Positions 1 through 4,984 of a DNA stretch of 5,234 bases are shown piece after piece (positions within the stretch are counted from its first letter, which is position 1; each line of letters opens with the position of its first letter). The DNA lies in the NCBI GenBank assembly GCA_031279715.1, contig JAITHY010000159.1, positions 1 to 5,234 of the forward strand. The letters are read 5' to 3'. Both the position numbers and the translations under genes were made by a program. The notes beneath the pieces were generated by a model, which was not told the DNA's origin, made no database searches, and saw only the letters and a program-made list of their open reading frames with translations. This DNA is from Verrucomicrobiales bacterium. Lineage in GTDB: Bacteria; Verrucomicrobiota; Verrucomicrobiia; Methylacidiphilales; JAAUTS01.

Positions 1-213
1 TTCAAAGATTTTAGCAACCTGACGGTCAGCGGCTTGGACATCACGGGTTATGACACTGCCAACTGGAGTGCTGAGCTTGACGGCTTGGGCTGGCTGCACT
101 TCGCCGCCATTCCTGAACCGAGCACATGGGCGCTGACGGTGACGGGATTGCTAATGATTGCGCTGATGATGAGAATTTTGCCGTCTAAAACGGCAGATAA
201 AAACAATAAATAA
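1..213 (+). CDS. PEP-CTERM sorting-domain protein, 3' end (partial)
   Basis: Frame 1 is open from the left edge to TAA at 211-213, giving the last 70 residues of a larger protein. The tail has the three parts of a PEP-CTERM signal: PEPSTWAL at about residues 38-45, a hydrophobic segment (TVTGLLMIALMM) and a short basic/polar end starting at Arg53. In known systems this signal sends exported proteins to an exosortase, which processes them for the cell surface or extracellular matrix of exopolysaccharide-producing Gram-negative bacteria. The visible upstream part (NLTVSGLDITGYDTANW) looks like the end of a beta-rich secreted domain, but too little remains to name it. Two copies of the window's dispersed motif lie in the coding sequence, encoding LTVSG (codons 7-11) and LTVT (codons 45-48, within the membrane segment). 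The sorting tail is clear; the protein's function is unknown. Confidence 0.9.
   Translation, partial: FKDFSNLTVSGLDITGYDTANWSAELDGLGWLHFAAIPEPSTWALTVTGLLMIALMMRILPSKTADKNNK
19..32. repeat. Dispersed motif copy, palindromic form
   Basis: CTGACGGTCAGCGG. Its first 11 bases, CTGAC-G-GTCAG, are a perfect palindrome around the central G, so this copy reads as the motif on both strands. It lies in the PEP-CTERM gene and encodes LTVSG. Confidence 0.7.
131..145 (+). repeat. Dispersed motif copy in the PEP-CTERM tail
   Basis: CGCTGACGGTGACGG, a 13-base match to the consensus CCGCTGACSGTGAC lacking only its first C. It encodes LTVT in the membrane segment of the sorting signal. Confidence 0.7.
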
Positions 214-216
214 AAC

Positions 217-222
217 GGAAAG
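217..222 (+). promoter_or_regulatory. Shine-Dalgarno-like site for the 229 gene
   Basis: GGAAAG ends six bases before the ATG at 229 and supports that start. It is one of the few recognisable ribosome-binding sites in the window; most other genes here lack one. Confidence 0.5.
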
Positions 223-228
223 AAAAAT

Positions 229-642
229 ATGAAATTAAAATTAAAAAAAGTTCAGTATAAGGGCCTCACCCCCAAGCAACAGGAAAATTACAATTTTCAC
301 AAACTGGCGGCAATTCTTGCGGATTATGGGTTCGATAGCATCAGATTGGCAAATGATTGGGAAGGCGCGGATTTTCTTGCACTCCATAATAACGGAGATG
401 ACATCATAAAAGTGCAACTCAAAGGTAGATTGGAAATAAACAAAAAGTATACCCAAAAAAATATTTACATGGCGTTTCCATTGAATGAGGAATGGTACTT
501 GATTCCGCATGATGAATTAAAAGAGCTAGTGGAAAAAACAACAACCTATCTCAATACCGAGTCTTGGATAAACAAGGGCGAGTATAATACAACATCTCCA
601 AATGAAGAATTACGCAAGGCTTTAGAAGAGTACAAATTGTGA
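229..642 (+). CDS. PD-(D/E)XK-like nuclease-fold protein, hypothetical
   Basis: 137 residues. The stretch from QQENYN (residues 17-22) through LADYGF and NDWEGADF (42-49) to KVQLKGRL (61-68) matches a family of small uncharacterised bacterial proteins I recall with the pattern QQENYN...GADF.A.....KVQLKGR. Asp48 followed after 14 residues by Gln63-x-Lys65 has the spacing of a PD-(D/E)XK nuclease core with Gln in place of the usual Asp/Glu; Glu19 could be the helix acid. A later YLIPHDEL (about 89-96) is also typical of the family. Nuclease activity is inferred and not demonstrated. The gene begins 15 bp after the PEP-CTERM stop, with GGAAAG as ribosome-binding site. By hand count it is about 37% G+C, far below its neighbours, uses AAA and ATA-type codons heavily and holds no copy of the dispersed motif, all of which suggest recent acquisition. 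No partner methylase or antitoxin is visible. Confidence 0.8.
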   Translation: MKLKLKKVQYKGLTPKQQENYNFHKLAAILADYGFDSIRLANDWEGADFLALHNNGDDIIKVQLKGRLEINKKYTQKNIYMAFPLNEEWYLIPHDELKELVEKTTTYLNTESWINKGEYNTTSPNEELRKALEEYKL

Positions 643-667
643 CGCTGCGCGTACGCGTAATTAAAGT

Positions 668-698
668 GCCGCTGACGGTGACAGTCACCGTCAGCGGC
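668..698. repeat. Perfect 15-bp inverted repeat of the dispersed motif
   Basis: The left arm 668-682 (GCCGCTGACGGTGAC) and the right arm 684-698 are exact reverse complements around a single A at 683. Each arm is a full motif copy. It starts 25 bases after the stop of the 229 gene. As RNA or extruded DNA it could form a hairpin of about 13 bp once a small loop is allowed. No T-run follows on either side, so a classical Rho-independent terminator is not supported. A separate 10-bp palindrome, CGCGTACGCG, lies at 648-657. Confidence 0.9.
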
Positions 699-732
699 GA
701 ACAAGTATCAATGAAAACAATACCTCCGAACT

Positions 733-1852
733 ATGAAACCGACACGGTACACCCAAATTTGGTCGCTTATTTTTGCCACCCGCCTGCTCGTCGGTCCGCT
801 TTGATTTTCAGCGCCAGCGGCGCTGGCGGCGGATGACCGCGGCCTGCCGGACACGCTGGTGTTCAGGGAGGGCGTCGAGTTGCCAGATTACGCCGCCGGT
901 CGCGAGTTGCCGTGCCGCGTGACTTCCGATAACGGCCAGACGCTGACAGTCGATGTGTCGCGCTACAAAGGCGTGACGGAGCATCGCAAATCTGCTGGAA
1001 CTGGCCGGCCAATTTCAAAAAATCCGGGCACGCGTCGCTGAGATTGAACATTTGCAGTTGGAAGGTCCGGGCCTGTACGCGCCCGTAATCAATGACCTCA
1101 CCCAAGTGAGCAAGGACTGGCCGAAACTGGACGGTTTGCATGAGATGGCGGAGCGATGCGCCGACGGGATGCGACGCGAACTGTGGCTGGCGGCGGCGCG
1201 TGGCGACGACGTCGCCATGTATTTGCCGAAGCGTCAGATGAAAATGCTGACCGACAGCGGCGCGCTGTCCCTGGAGACGGCACAAAGATTCTGGAGCGAA
1301 ACCGAGACGGCGCTGGCGTTCGGGCGCAAATTGCGCGCACTGAAAAAAGAGAACCGGCAGGGCGAAATCGCGACACTGACACTGCCGTCGGCGGCAGAGG
1401 AAATCACAGGCGCGTGGGAGGCGCTGACAGTGCAAGTCGCGGTAGCCAGGACAGCCCTGGCGGCGGCGGGCAAGGAACTGGGGGGCGGTTCACGCGGCGT
1501 ACGACGCGGACAATTTCAACGACGCGGCGACGCAACTGGCGAAGGTAATGCAAACGTGCGCGGACCATCCGGAGGCGCTGGCGTTCAGGGACCGGGTGAC
1601 TGCCGATTTTGAGCAGACATTGAAGAAAAGCAGGAATAAACGGCAGCGCGAACGACTGGACGGCATGTGGCAGGTGCTGCGCGCCAGCGGCTCGCCACGG
1701 GTGGATGAGTTCGCCGCCGACATAAACCGCGAGCGTAACTTTTTCGCCTCTTTCGAGGACTTCTCGATGCGCTGATCCTGTGCATCACATTCGGCGTGGT
1801 GCTGGCGTTCGCCACGCTCAAATATCTGAGTAAACTTTTTGCTGACGCATGA
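733..1852 (+). pseudogene. Broken gene for an exported, C-terminally anchored protein
   Basis: Four lesions separate coding-like stretches that read as one protein of about 372 residues. (1) From ATG 733, a signal-peptide-like start (basic MKPTRYTQ, hydrophobic SLIFATRLLVGPL) meets TGA at 802-804 and continues in the same frame as FSAPAALA-ADDRGLPDTLVFREGVELPDY. (2) Near 982 an extra base, most simply C982, shifts GVTE into IANLLELAGQFQKIRARVAE. (3) At the G6 run 1480-1485 an extra G shifts KELG into AVHAAYDADNFNDAATQLAK. (4) At about 1755-1765 a lost base shifts FFASFED into LDALILCITFGVVLAFATLKYLSKL, a clear membrane segment ending at TGA 1850-1852. That stop overlaps the next start as ATGA, which supports this final frame as the original one. 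The middle is helical, charged and Ala/Glu/Arg-rich, like a periplasmic coiled-coil or helical repeat. I do not recognise the family. Sequencing error could explain the G-run shift, but hardly all four lesions when the flanking genes are intact. Confidence 0.7.
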
Positions 1853-2814
1853 TTATGAAACAAAAAATTTACAACCTGTTATTGCTGGTCACGGCGTTTG
1901 CGGCAGAAGTGTCCGTCGCGGCGGATTTCATCACCAGCGGTGGCGAAGTGTTGCGCGACGCGCAACTGCTCAAAGTTGTCGCCGGCACCGTTTACCTCGC
2001 GCACGACGGCGGGATTGCCGCGCTGACGCCGAAGCTCGTTGCCGTGTTTCCCGCCGTCGCTGGCGCCCAGCCGGCGGACCAGATAAAAATTGAGATTGAA
2101 AAATGGCTGATAGAACTCAAGGGTGGAGCGCCGGCGTCAACCACCGGCACGGCATCGAGTTCGCTGTTGATCGTCAGCGCCGAAAAACTGGCCGCCTACA
2201 AAAAAGCTGTCGGAGAAAAATACGACCAACTCGAAGCCGGCGGCGGCAAGGTGTTTACCGGGGTCACCATCACCAAAGTCAACCAGGCGTACGTCTATTT
2301 CTCTCACAGCAAGGGAGCCACGCGCGCGCTGATTTCAGACCTGCCTCCTGAGTGGGCGGAGCGTTTTGATTTCAGTCCTGTCGAGGCGGCCGCGTTCATT
2401 GAGGATGAGCAAGCCAAAAAGGAGCTTGCCGCTGACAATTTGATTAGTGCGACATCCGGTGGCATAAGAATCATTTCTGCTTTATACGGCGCGGAAAACA
2501 CATGGTGGGATGTCCGTGAAACATTGCAAAACAAAATCAACTCGGGGCAAACACCGGTTCGTGTGGGCAGTGGTTCGTTTGGCGGCGACCCGATTTTTGG
2601 CAAAGTCAAGTGGCTAATCGTGAAGTACAGCCGGAACGGACAAATTATCGAAATCGAATTGCGGGAAGGCGAGACGTTTTTGCCCAACCCGAGTGCGGAC
2701 GCCAAGCCAACCACAGCGCCGGCACCAAACAACAACACGAACACTAGGTCAACCACAACGCCGGCGCGGAACGGCGGCATCATCCGCAGCAAGCGCCCCA
2801 TATTCGTTCCATGA
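1849..2814 (+). CDS. Exported protein with two verrucomicrobial-type modules and a DUF3395-like domain
   Basis: 321 residues. The start ATG 1849 overlaps the upstream stop (ATGA), implying translational coupling; ATG 1855 is an alternative. Residues 1-24 form a signal peptide (MIMKQK, then LLLLVTAFAA, probable cleavage after SVA). Residues 28-70 and 132-176 resemble one module: a Gly-rich turn, a strand with KV or TKV, a second strand with YL or VYF, then H..G...L....LP. The second copy (FTGVTITKVNQAYVYFSHSKGATRALISDLPPEW, cited here by its ends at 136 and 169) fits a module I associate with many Verrucomicrobiota exported proteins. Residues 207-279 carry IISALYGAE..WWDV...L...I.....V......GDPIFGKVK.L.V.Y...G......REGE.FLP, resembling the DUF3395-type domain. 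A Pro/Thr/Asn-rich tail follows (280-306). It is probably periplasmic or outer-surface; function unknown. The upstream pseudogene may have encoded its partner. Confidence 0.85.
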   Translation: MIMKQKIYNLLLLVTAFAAEVSVAADFITSGGEVLRDAQLLKVVAGTVYLAHDGGIAALTPKLVAVFPAVAGAQPADQIKIEIEKWLIELKGGAPASTTGTASSSLLIVSAEKLAAYKKAVGEKYDQLEAGGGKVFTGVTITKVNQAYVYFSHSKGATRALISDLPPEWAERFDFSPVEAAAFIEDEQAKKELAADNLISATSGGIRIISALYGAENTWWDVRETLQNKINSGQTPVRVGSGSFGGDPIFGKVKWLIVKYSRNGQIIEIELREGETFLPNPSADAKPTTAPAPNNNTNTRSTTTPARNGGIIRSKRPIFVP

Positions 2815-3062
2815 GGAAGATAGTAGTGAAACGCGGCGCTGGGCGTCAGCGAAAAAATCCGGCGCTGTCGCTCAGCGTTTCACAAAAGTTGAGCGTCAGC
2901 GTTCGCTTTTTTCGACGGGTCAACCAACCAGTCATGTCATTTCTTTTTTTTCTTCCGGCGTCGGACGGAAATTTACCCAAAGCGTGCCGCCAATTGCCAA
3001 AATACCCCAACAAATAAAATAAAGAACATGCCATTCTTCGTGGCTGGATTTCATAAATTTTA
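2815..3062. other. Convergent intergenic region
   Basis: This 248-bp stretch lies between two genes transcribed toward each other. It contains two degenerate relatives of the dispersed motif (GGCGTCAGCG at about 2842-2851, GAGCGTCAGCG at 2891-2901), a 13-of-17 imperfect direct repeat (GGCGCTG....TCAGCG, near 2835-2851 and 2861-2877), a likely terminator at 2861-2912 and a T-rich run at about 2941-2953. On the minus strand, AAGAA/TTCTT arms (3022-3026 and 3034-3038) followed by TATTTTATTTG could weakly terminate ftsY. I see no convincing gene in it. Confidence 0.6.
2861..2912 (+). terminator. Candidate Rho-independent terminator after the 1849-2814 gene
   Basis: Bases 2863-2873 (CGCTGTCGCTC) pair with 2891-2901 (GAGCGTCAGCG) at 10 of 11 positions. 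The one T-T mismatch is internal and two G-T pairs extend the stem. The loop is 17 bases. A six-T run lies at 2907-2912, five bases past the core stem. The large loop and the gap before the T-run lower confidence. One arm contains CGTCAGCG, the half-site of the dispersed motif. Confidence 0.4.
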
Positions 3063-3899
3063 TCAAAAAAACCGTGCCACATATTCTTGCGGATTAAATT
3101 CCACCAAGTCATCCATCCCCTCGCCCACGCCGATGAACAGCGGGTCTATTTGCTCCTCGGCTTTGATGGCGGCGACGGCGCCGCCTTTTGAGGATGTGTC
3201 GAGTTTGGTGACGATGATGCCGCTGATGGTGAGAAATTTGTGGAATTGCCGCGCCTGGTCGAGGGCGTTGCCGCCGTTGGTTCCGTCGAGCACCAGCAGC
3301 GTTTCATGCGGCGCTGACGGTGACTGATTTTGCACAACGCGCTTCACTTTTTCCAGTTCGCGCATCAGGTTTTCCTTGTTGTGCAAACGCCCCGCCGTGT
3401 CAATCAATACCAGGTCAGCGTCAGCGGCGCGCGCGGCGGCGAGTCCTTGAAAGGCCGCCGCCGCCGGGTCGCCGCCCTCGCGGCCCGCGCTGAAGCCGGC
3501 GCCGAGGCGGTCAGCCCAAATCTTGAGCTGGTCAATGGCGGCGGCGCGAAACGTGTCCGCGCCGACGAGGTGAACTTTCTTGCCCGCCTTTTTGTAACGG
3601 TGGGCGAGCTTGGCGATGCTGGTGGTCTTGCCCGTGCCGTTGACGCCGATGATGAGCCACACGGCGGGGTCGCCGCTGACGGTGAGTTGGCGGACGGGTT
3701 GGTCCCAAAGCGACAAAATGGCCTGTGAGGCGGCGGCGGTGACGGTTTGCGCGGACAGCGTTTGTCCTTTCAGGCGGGTCAAAATCCGCTCTGTCAGCGT
3801 CAGTCCCAAATCCGACTGGATGAGATGCGCCTCGACGTCATCCCAATCAATTTTGCCGCCCTTGATTTCCGCGGCCCACTTTTTGAAAAATGAAAACAT
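3063..3899 (-). CDS. ftsY: Signal recognition particle receptor FtsY
   Basis: 278 residues, an SRP-type GTPase that docks ribosome-SRP complexes at the inner membrane for co-translational insertion. The NG domain is complete: P-loop GVNGTGKT (85-92), DTFRAA (115-120), GGDPAA (142-147), DTAGR (167-171), LLVLDGTNGGNAL (201-213), TKLD (231-234), and the FtsY-type ending FIGVGEGMDDLVEFNPQEYVARFF (255-278). The start ATG 3897-3899 gives MFSFFKKW, a short amphipathic basic helix suited to membrane contact. The long acidic A domain of E. coli FtsY is absent, as in many short bacterial FtsYs. VLDGTNGG replaces the more common VLDATTGQ but keeps the shape. No good ribosome-binding site is visible. The stop of the secreted nuclease-fold gene lies 75 bp upstream on the same strand, so the two may share a transcript. 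Motif copies or relatives lie at 3312-3324, 3413-3428, 3673-3686 and 3793-3803. Confidence 0.97.
   Translation of the reverse strand: MFSFFKKWAAEIKGGKIDWDDVEAHLIQSDLGLTLTERILTRLKGQTLSAQTVTAAASQAILSLWDQPVRQLTVSGDPAVWLIIGVNGTGKTTSIAKLAHRYKKAGKKVHLVGADTFRAAAIDQLKIWADRLGAGFSAGREGGDPAAAAFQGLAAARAADADLVLIDTAGRLHNKENLMRELEKVKRVVQNQSPSAPHETLLVLDGTNGGNALDQARQFHKFLTISGIIVTKLDTSSKGGAVAAIKAEEQIDPLFIGVGEGMDDLVEFNPQEYVARFF
3312..3324 (+). repeat. Dispersed motif copy in ftsY
   Basis: CGCTGACGGTGAC on the plus strand. Read from the ftsY strand it encodes SPSA (193-196) in the loop before PHETLLVLD, a different register from the copies that encode LTV or TVSG. Confidence 0.7.
3413..3428 (-). repeat. Overlapping motif relatives in ftsY
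   Basis: GGTCAGCGTCAGCGGC holds two GTCAGCG half-sites six bases apart. On the ftsY strand it encodes the AADADL stretch just before LVLIDTAGR. A similar doublet, GTCAGCGTCAG, lies at 3793-3803. Neither contains the full CTGACSGT core, so they may be decayed or chance forms. Confidence 0.4.
3673..3686 (+). repeat. Dispersed motif copy in ftsY
   Basis: CCGCTGACGGTGAG, 13 of 14 to the consensus. On the ftsY strand it encodes LTVSG (72-76) in the linker just before the first strand of the G domain. Confidence 0.7.
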
Positions 3900-3974
3900 G
3901 ACGGGGATGATTTTAGCGCAAAGGCGCGGGGAGGCGAAGCACGTTTTTTGCTTGGGCGGTCACGGTCAGCGGAG
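3900..3974. other. Intergenic spacer with an extragenic motif copy
   Basis: 75 bp between the nuclease-fold gene stop and the ftsY start. The motif copy GTCACGGTCAGCGG occupies 3959-3972 (minus-strand reading CCGCTGACCGTGAC, the full 14-base consensus). It ends three bases from the stop codon of the nuclease-fold gene. No clear promoter or terminator is seen. Confidence 0.6.
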
Positions 3975-4919
3975 TCACGGCTTGAACCATTCATCGGCGT
4001 TGAGGAACAGCGGGTAGTGGTCGCTGACGGTGTAACGGACGGGGATGATTTTGACCCATGGAGGCTCGGTTGTTAATCGTGAGCGCAGGGATTTGGAAAT
4101 CAAAATATGGTCGAAATCGTTGTCGGGATAACCTTCATTATCAGCGGGGATGGTGATGCGTTGGCCGGGGGGCAGACCGTCGGCGGCGTCGGTAAAGCCG
4201 AGTTTGAAAAGGCGGCGCAGGGTTTGTTCTTGCTTGAAAATCGGGTCGTGGACACTGGTGTTGAAATCGCCCAGGAGCATGATGTGGTCGCGGGCGGGGT
4301 TGAGTTTGCGTCGGCGCCAGTCCCATTGGAGATAGTCGATGGCGGCCTCGCGTTTGGCGCGGTTGGCGGCGGGGTTGCCGAGGTTGCTTTTGAGGTGGAC
4401 GGCGTACACGGTCAGCGGCTCCTTGTTGGGCAGGATGAATTGAACGCCGAGGATGCCGCGCGCGGGGCGGTTGAACGCGGCGGGGAATTCGTGAAAATCA
4501 AGCGCCCAGATTTCCCGCCACGGATGGCGGCTGAGGACGGCCAGGCCCTGGTTGGGCAGGCCGGTGTCATCATCAGCGGGGCGAGGGATGTCCGTGCAGG
4601 CGAGGTTGGGATAATTGAGCTGGAGTTTTTTCAAGTCGGCGAGGCTGCGGATTTCACAGGCGAACATGATGGTTGGATTTTGGTCGGCGAGAATTTCTTG
4701 GACACCTTTGATTTGCAGGCGCGGGAGATGCGGCGCGGCGCGGCGCGGATTTCGGCCGGGGAACCATTCGATGTTCCAACAGCCAATGCTGAAGTTTTTT
4801 TCATGGTCAGCGGCGCCGGTTTCGTGCGGGGGGATGACAATTTTGGGCGGCAGCAACGCCAACGCTGACGCCGAGCCGAGAAGCCAGAGGCCGATGATTT
4901 TCAAAGTGCGCGCGAGCAT
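3975..4919 (-). CDS. Secreted endonuclease/exonuclease/phosphatase-fold protein
   Basis: 314 residues. An N-terminal signal peptide (MLARTLK, then IIGLWLLGSASALALL, residues 1-22) points to export. The rest has the EEP (DNase I-like) motifs in order: CWNIEWF with Asn49, metal-ligand Glu89 in FACEIRS, VHLKS with His175, GDFN with Asp218 and Asn220, FDHILIS with Asp270, and the terminal SDHYPL with Ser299-Asp300-His301. All key residues are present, so it is probably a metal-dependent phosphodiesterase or phosphatase; nuclease, phosphatase and sphingomyelinase-like members share this fold and the sequence does not choose among them. The CWNIEWFPGR form suits the bacterial extracellular group. 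The start ATG 4917-4919 has AAGG only one base upstream, which is too close to be a normal ribosome-binding site. It lies upstream of ftsY on the same strand and diverges from the gene at 4985. Confidence 0.92.
   Translation of the reverse strand: MLARTLKIIGLWLLGSASALALLPPKIVIPPHETGAADHEKNFSIGCWNIEWFPGRNPRRAAPHLPRLQIKGVQEILADQNPTIMFACEIRSLADLKKLQLNYPNLACTDIPRPADDDTGLPNQGLAVLSRHPWREIWALDFHEFPAAFNRPARGILGVQFILPNKEPLTVYAVHLKSNLGNPAANRAKREAAIDYLQWDWRRRKLNPARDHIMLLGDFNTSVHDPIFKQEQTLRRLFKLGFTDAADGLPPGQRITIPADNEGYPDNDFDHILISKSLRSRLTTEPPWVKIIPVRYTVSDHYPLFLNADEWFKP
4022..4032 (+). repeat. Dispersed motif copy over the SDH active-site codons
   Basis: CGCTGACGGTG. On the coding strand it spans Thr297, Val298, Ser299 and the first base of Asp300, directly next to the catalytic SDH of the nuclease-fold protein. 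Confidence 0.6.
4408..4418 (-). repeat. Dispersed motif copy before the HLKS motif
   Basis: ACGGTCAGCGG (minus-strand reading CCGCTGACCGT). It encodes PLTV (168-171), on the strand leading into VHLKS. Confidence 0.6.
4801..4813 (-). repeat. One-mismatch motif copy
   Basis: The minus-strand reading CCGCTGACCATGA differs from the consensus CCGCTGACCGTGA at one base. It encodes AADHE just after the signal peptide, in yet another reading register. Confidence 0.45.
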
Positions 4920-4984
4920 GCCTTGATGTTAACGGGGAAATTAATTCGTGTCCATTTGTGTTCATTCATGGTTTAATCAAATTC
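4920..4984. other. Divergent intergenic region
   Basis: 65 bp between the minus-strand nuclease-fold gene and the plus-strand coiled-coil gene, so promoters for both should lie here or inside the genes. It is A+T-rich relative to its surroundings. On the minus strand TTGATT (about 4973-4978) resembles a -35 box, but no good -10 follows at the right distance, so I do not call a promoter. Confidence 0.5.
4941..4974. repeat. Dispersed intergenic element of the VSIRVHSWF type
   Basis: The stretch TTAATTCGTGTCCATTTG through GTTCATTCATGGTTT matches a short sequence I recall as scattered widely between genes in Verrucomicrobiota and other environmental bacteria. Its spurious translation (V)SICVHSWF here, usually VSIRVHSWF, is often seen in misannotated ORFs. 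It contains an internal near-repeat, GTGTCCATT and GTGTTCATT. The match is from memory, and only one copy lies in this window. Confidence 0.5.

Noticed and set aside
668..698. CRISPR repeat or Rho-independent terminator
   Set aside because: There is no regular spacing of copies for a CRISPR array, and no T-run next to this inverted repeat.
811..830. Inverted repeat CGCCAGC-GGC-GCTGGCG as a regulatory hairpin
   Set aside because: The seven-base arms are real, but they lie in the Ala-rich signal-peptide coding stretch, where GCG/GCC codons produce such symmetry easily.
639..836. 65-residue frame from GTG 639 through the inverted repeat
   Set aside because: It translates the inverted repeat (PLTVTVTVSG) and uses a different frame from the signal peptide and body of the broken gene.
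863..1435. 190-residue open frame on the minus strand
   Set aside because: It is antisense to the broken gene and Arg/Cys/Gln-rich without recognisable motifs. The plus-strand stretches have far better protein-like composition and connect to a coupled stop.
733..1852. Programmed frameshifting or TGA recoding as an explanation for the broken gene
   Set aside because: Four events in one gene at unrelated sequences, with no slippery site and stimulatory structure that I can see, and TGA is used as a normal stop elsewhere in the window.
2811..3017. 68-residue frame starting at ATGA on the stop of the 1849 gene
   Set aside because: The overlap is tempting, but the product is basic and low in structure, runs through the candidate terminator and the motif relatives, and resembles no protein I know.
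3330..3728. 132-residue open frame on the plus strand
   Set aside because: It is antisense to ftsY, which is certain.
4107..4868. 253-residue open frame on the plus strand
   Set aside because: It lies antisense to the nuclease-fold gene, whose motifs are complete. Its Gly/Val/Glu-rich sequence is the usual shadow of a G+C-rich gene.
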